Made by a program: the position numbers and the translations under genes
From: Sediminicola sp. YIK13
Lineage (GTDB): Bacteria; Bacteroidota; Bacteroidia; Flavobacteriales; Flavobacteriaceae
DNA: 64,000 nucleotides
Assembly: GCF_001430825.1 (NCBI RefSeq)
Contig: NZ_CP010535.1
Span: 3,204,501 to 3,268,500 of the forward strand
Direction: 5' to 3'
In this document: in pieces, positions 61,395 to 64,000 of the stretch
How the letters are laid out: each line of letters begins with the position of its first letter
How positions within the stretch are numbered: the first letter of the stretch is position 1
Notes under the pieces: generated by a model
The model's database searches: none
Seen by the model: only the letters and a program-made list of their open reading frames with translations
What the model was told of the DNA's origin: nothing

Positions 61395-61518
61395 GGTGTA
61401 ATTATTGATTAAATCGGAACAAAAATAATCAAAATAATTTATGGAAGCCTTTGTATGTCCTTTATGTAGTCTTAATTATTTGTAAAGAGAGATGATTGTG
61501 TCCTATTATTTTATATTC

Positions 61519-61546
61519 TTGTGGAAAATTTCGGGATTGTACTTTG
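61519..61546 (+). promoter_or_regulatory. Candidate promoter of the M61 peptidase gene
   Basis: TTG (61519-61521) then 18 bases and TACTTTG (61540-61546), close to the TTG-N18-TAnnTTTG pattern but one base short. It is 31 bases before the ATG. Confidence 0.35.
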
Positions 61547-61577
61547 CGGCCCGAGACAAACGTCTTAAAATTCTAAA

Positions 61578-63440
61578 ATGAAAAAAACGATATTGATTAT
61601 CCTTGCTGGATTATCGCTAATGGGTTGCGGTGCATCCAAGAACTTGGTGCCTGCCTCCAATAGTCCTGTTATGACCTCTATAGATTTAGTGAATGTTGTG
61701 GATGATCGGGTCAAGGTGAGTGTAGATCCCGGCGCCTTTACCACAGATAATGTTGCTTTTTTTATCCCAAAAACCGTTCCTGGGACCTATAGTGAGGATA
61801 ATTATGGAAAATATATCCAAAACTTTAAGGCTTATGATTATAAAGGGAGAGAATTGTCTTTCTCAAAATTGGATGACAATACCTGGAATATAAGCAATGG
61901 GAAAGCTTTGGATAAGTTAACCTATGAGGTAAACGACACCTTTGATACGGAAGGGGAAGTGCGGGAAGCCGTTTTTTCGCCTGCAGGCACCAATATTCTA
62001 AAAGGGGAGAACTTCATGCTCAATCTCCATGGCTTTATAGGCTATTTTGACGGTTTAAAAGAGGTTCCTTATGAGATTGCCATAAGCGCTCCATCTAATC
62101 TTTCGCCAACAACTTCCTTGACCAAAAAGAGCGGAACCAATGGGGTGGACACTTTTGTAGCCGGCAGGTATTTTGAGGTAATAGACAATCCTATTATGTA
62201 TGCAAAAGCCACCGCTGAATCATTTGAAATAAGTGGGATCACCGTTAACTTGGTGATTTATTCCCCTAACCAGATCTATACGGCTTCAGATCTTAAGGAA
62301 AGAATGCAAACCATGATGGGGGCCCAAAAATCATTTTTGGGAGAAGTAAATAGTACCGAACAATACAATATTATTTTATACCTCTCTACACTAGGGGAGG
62401 AAGATGCGTCTGGTTTTGGGGCCTTAGAGCACCATACGTCCACCGTTGTGGTATTGCCTGAGCAAATGCCCTTGGATCGTTTGGAACAGGCCATGGTTGA
62501 TGTTGTTTCCCATGAATTTTTCCATATCGTTACGCCTTTGAGTGTACATTCCAGGGAAATTCAATTTTTTGATTTTAACGATCCAAAAATGTCCGAGCAT
62601 TTGTGGATGTACGAGGGTACTACCGAATATTTTGCCAATTTGTTTCAAATTCAACAGGGGCTTATTGATGAGGCAGAGTTCTACAAAAGAATTATGGACA
62701 AGATCAATAATGCCAAAAGGTATGATGATAACATGTCCTTTACGGAAATGAGCAAAAATATCTTAATGGCTCCGTATAAGGAGAACTATGCCAACGTATA
62801 TGAAAAGGGGACCTTGATCAATATGGCTTTGGACATTACCTTACGTGATCTTAGTAAAGGTGAAAAAGGGGTCTTGTGGTTGCTAAAGGAGCTTTCCAAG
62901 AAATACGGAGATCAAGTTCCTTTTGAGGACAATGAGCTCATTGGGGAAATTACCGCAATGACCTATCCGGAAGTGGGAGAATTTTTTAAAACCCATGTGA
63001 TTGGAAATACGCCCATTGATTACGCCGCCTATTTATCTAAAGTAGGTTTAACGATCACGGACGTAACCCAGGAGAGTGGTTATTTTTTGAATGGAGATAT
63101 TCCATATATAGACGTGGATGGGAACAACGACAACGCCATTTTTATTAGGGAAGGGATCACCTTGAACAGCTTTTTTATTGATTTGGGAGCCAAGGGGGGT
63201 GACGTAATTAAGCGTATAGATGGAGTGGACATTTCCTTGGAGACTATACGACCCATTATTGGGGCGAGTTTTAGTTGGTCTGCCGATAAGGAGATACAAA
63301 TGGTTGTGGCGCGTGATGGCGAGGAAATAACCTTATCCGGTAGAGTGGGCACGCCCATTGTAAAGCTGGAAACTATTGTTCCTATGGAAAACGCAACTGC
63401 AGAACAAGTGGCATTAAGGAACGTTTGGATGAAAGGCTAA
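61578..63440 (+). CDS. M61 family lipoprotein metallopeptidase
   Basis: A 620-residue glycyl-aminopeptidase-type protease of family M61. The N-terminus is a lipoprotein signal (MKKTILIILAGLSLMGCGAS, lipidated Cys17). The zinc site is His312-Glu313-x-x-His316 (VSHEFFHIVTP), with the third ligand Glu in WMYEGTTEYFAN. A C-terminal PDZ domain (~505-605, GAKGGDVIKRIDGVDISLET) likely binds peptide ends. It acts at the cell envelope. It is ended by a strong terminator at 63465-63503. Confidence 0.94.
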   Translation: MKKTILIILAGLSLMGCGASKNLVPASNSPVMTSIDLVNVVDDRVKVSVDPGAFTTDNVAFFIPKTVPGTYSEDNYGKYIQNFKAYDYKGRELSFSKLDDNTWNISNGKALDKLTYEVNDTFDTEGEVREAVFSPAGTNILKGENFMLNLHGFIGYFDGLKEVPYEIAISAPSNLSPTTSLTKKSGTNGVDTFVAGRYFEVIDNPIMYAKATAESFEISGITVNLVIYSPNQIYTASDLKERMQTMMGAQKSFLGEVNSTEQYNIILYLSTLGEEDASGFGALEHHTSTVVVLPEQMPLDRLEQAMVDVVSHEFFHIVTPLSVHSREIQFFDFNDPKMSEHLWMYEGTTEYFANLFQIQQGLIDEAEFYKRIMDKINNAKRYDDNMSFTEMSKNILMAPYKENYANVYEKGTLINMALDITLRDLSKGEKGVLWLLKELSKKYGDQVPFEDNELIGEITAMTYPEVGEFFKTHVIGNTPIDYAAYLSKVGLTITDVTQESGYFLNGDIPYIDVDGNNDNAIFIREGITLNSFFIDLGAKGGDVIKRIDGVDISLETIRPIIGASFSWSADKEIQMVVARDGEEITLSGRVGTPIVKLETIVPMENATAEQVALRNVWMKG

Positions 63441-63464
63441 GAGTGATTTGTAAAACTATAATAG

Positions 63465-63503
63465 AGGGGTGCTGTTCGTAAGAATGGCACCCCTTTATTT
63501 TTG
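63465..63503 (+). terminator. Terminator after the M61 gene
   Basis: AGGGGTGC (63465-63472) pairs with GCACCCCT (63487-63494) and runs into TTATTTTT. Confidence 0.88.
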
Positions 63504-63506
63504 ATT

Positions 63507-63569
63507 ATATGTATGACATATAATACTAAAAGTAAAATATACTTGACATATAGTAATATATATATTACT
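63507..63569. promoter_or_regulatory. Operator-rich region before the last gene
   Basis: AGTAATATATATATTACT (63552-63569) is a perfect 18-base palindrome ending 20 bases before the ATG at 63590. Upstream, TGACATATA occurs at 63514-63522 and 63544-63552, exactly 30 bases apart; the first is part of the dyad ATATGT-ATG-ACATAT (63507-63521). This arrangement fits binding of a dimeric regulator at several sites. Confidence 0.6.
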
Positions 63570-63589
63570 TTTATAAAAAATCAAACATT

Positions 63590-64000
63590 ATGGAGACAAA
63601 GTATTTATTATCCAATAGGTTTAAGAGAATTGGTTGGTTATTTTTTGTTCCTGCCATTTTAATTGGAATGCCTACAGTGATCTATGAATGGGAGCCAGAA
63701 TTATTTAACGTTAGTGTGGTTGCTATTTTCGTCGAGGGAATAGGAGAGGCGTTTAAAATCATCGGCATTCAGACAAATAATATTTTTAATGAGATCGTGG
63801 GGGTTGTTTTGATTGTGAGTGGGCTGCTGGTGGCATTTTCAAAGGAAAAGGATGAGGATGAATTTATAAGCAGCATAAGGTTATCCTCATTGGTTTGGGC
63901 AACGTATTGGAATTATGGCATCTTGCTATTGGCACTTATACTAGTTTACGACATTACTTTTTATTGGGTAATGCTTTTTAATATGTTTACCGTATTGATA
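63590..64000 (+). CDS. Membrane protein, 3' end cut by the window
   Basis: 137 codons are open from the ATG to the right edge with no stop. Four hydrophobic segments are seen (IGWLFFVPAILIGMPTVIYE, IVGVVLIVSGLLVAF, NYGILLLALILVYD, FYWVMLFNMFTVLI), separated by a charged loop (SKEKDEDEFISS). Proteins of this look in Bacteroidota are often encoded just before a small HTH regulator, which would bind the palindrome upstream; that gene would lie outside the window. The function is unknown. Confidence 0.75.
   Translation, partial: METKYLLSNRFKRIGWLFFVPAILIGMPTVIYEWEPELFNVSVVAIFVEGIGEAFKIIGIQTNNIFNEIVGVVLIVSGLLVAFSKEKDEDEFISSIRLSSLVWATYWNYGILLLALILVYDITFYWVMLFNMFTVLI

Noticed and set aside
1-64000. 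CRISPR array, rRNA operon or prophage structural genes
   Set aside because: No regularly spaced direct repeats, no rRNA sequence and no capsid, tail or terminase-like protein were seen.

Overview
The window looks like chromosome from a marine member of the Flavobacteriaceae (Bacteroidota). The signs are: roughly 40% G+C by eye; few purine-rich ribosome binding sites; at least one promoter close to the Bacteroidota TAnnTTTG type; families typical of this phylum (RteC, DUF3667, DUF5686, PepSY-like and PorT-like proteins, and the exbB-orf-exbD-exbD arrangement); and a dispersed intergenic hairpin repeat. I cannot name the genus from sequence alone.

Region 1 (1-7620) is accessory DNA. It holds the 3' part of a type I restriction gene (hsdR), then, on the minus strand, a compact mobile-element module: tyrosine integrase, RteC-like regulator, excisionase-like HTH protein, DnaD/Rep-like protein and DnaC/IstB-like ATPase. 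Its right end probably lies just beyond the integrase start, near 7360-7620. Region 2 (7620-16970) is a mosaic: hairpin repeats, an orphan response regulator, a three-gene operon of two related secreted proteins plus a TPR/class III adenylate cyclase, an NhaP-type antiporter, a DUF3667 membrane protein, a Crp/Fnr regulator and a PepSY-like protein.

Region 3 (17068-26687) is the most intriguing part. Seven collinear genes encode a GABA-type aminotransferase, a nitrilase-family amidase, a VOC protein, a very long Orn/Lys/Arg decarboxylase, an ATP-grasp ligase with a lysine-rich tail, a C45-type amidase/acyltransferase and a succinate-semialdehyde dehydrogenase. Together they have the parts needed to make an amine, conjugate it, release it and burn it through succinate semialdehyde, but with different enzyme families from the classical Puu pathway. 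Region 4 (26700-34200) carries repeats, a DUF4382-like lipoprotein, a DUF2892 protein with a sulfide:quinone oxidoreductase, and a PAS sensor lacking a kinase domain, overlapped by a response regulator.

Region 5 (34300-64000) is mostly housekeeping: a sugar transporter, Kdo transferase, DegT aminotransferase and GalE, an amidohydrolase, 2-oxoglutarate dehydrogenase E1/E2, a retropepsin-like protease, TatD, asparaginase, tRNA-Ser(GGA), the ExbB/ExbD energy-transduction operon, a PorT-like protein, a PAP2-like membrane protein, RpoN, AsnRS, an MMPL/RND exporter, a DUF5686 outer-membrane protein, Frr, PyrH, an M61 lipoprotein protease, and at the right edge a cut membrane protein behind an operator-rich promoter. 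Terminator hairpins separate several of these units. No CRISPR array, rRNA gene or complete insertion sequence was seen.
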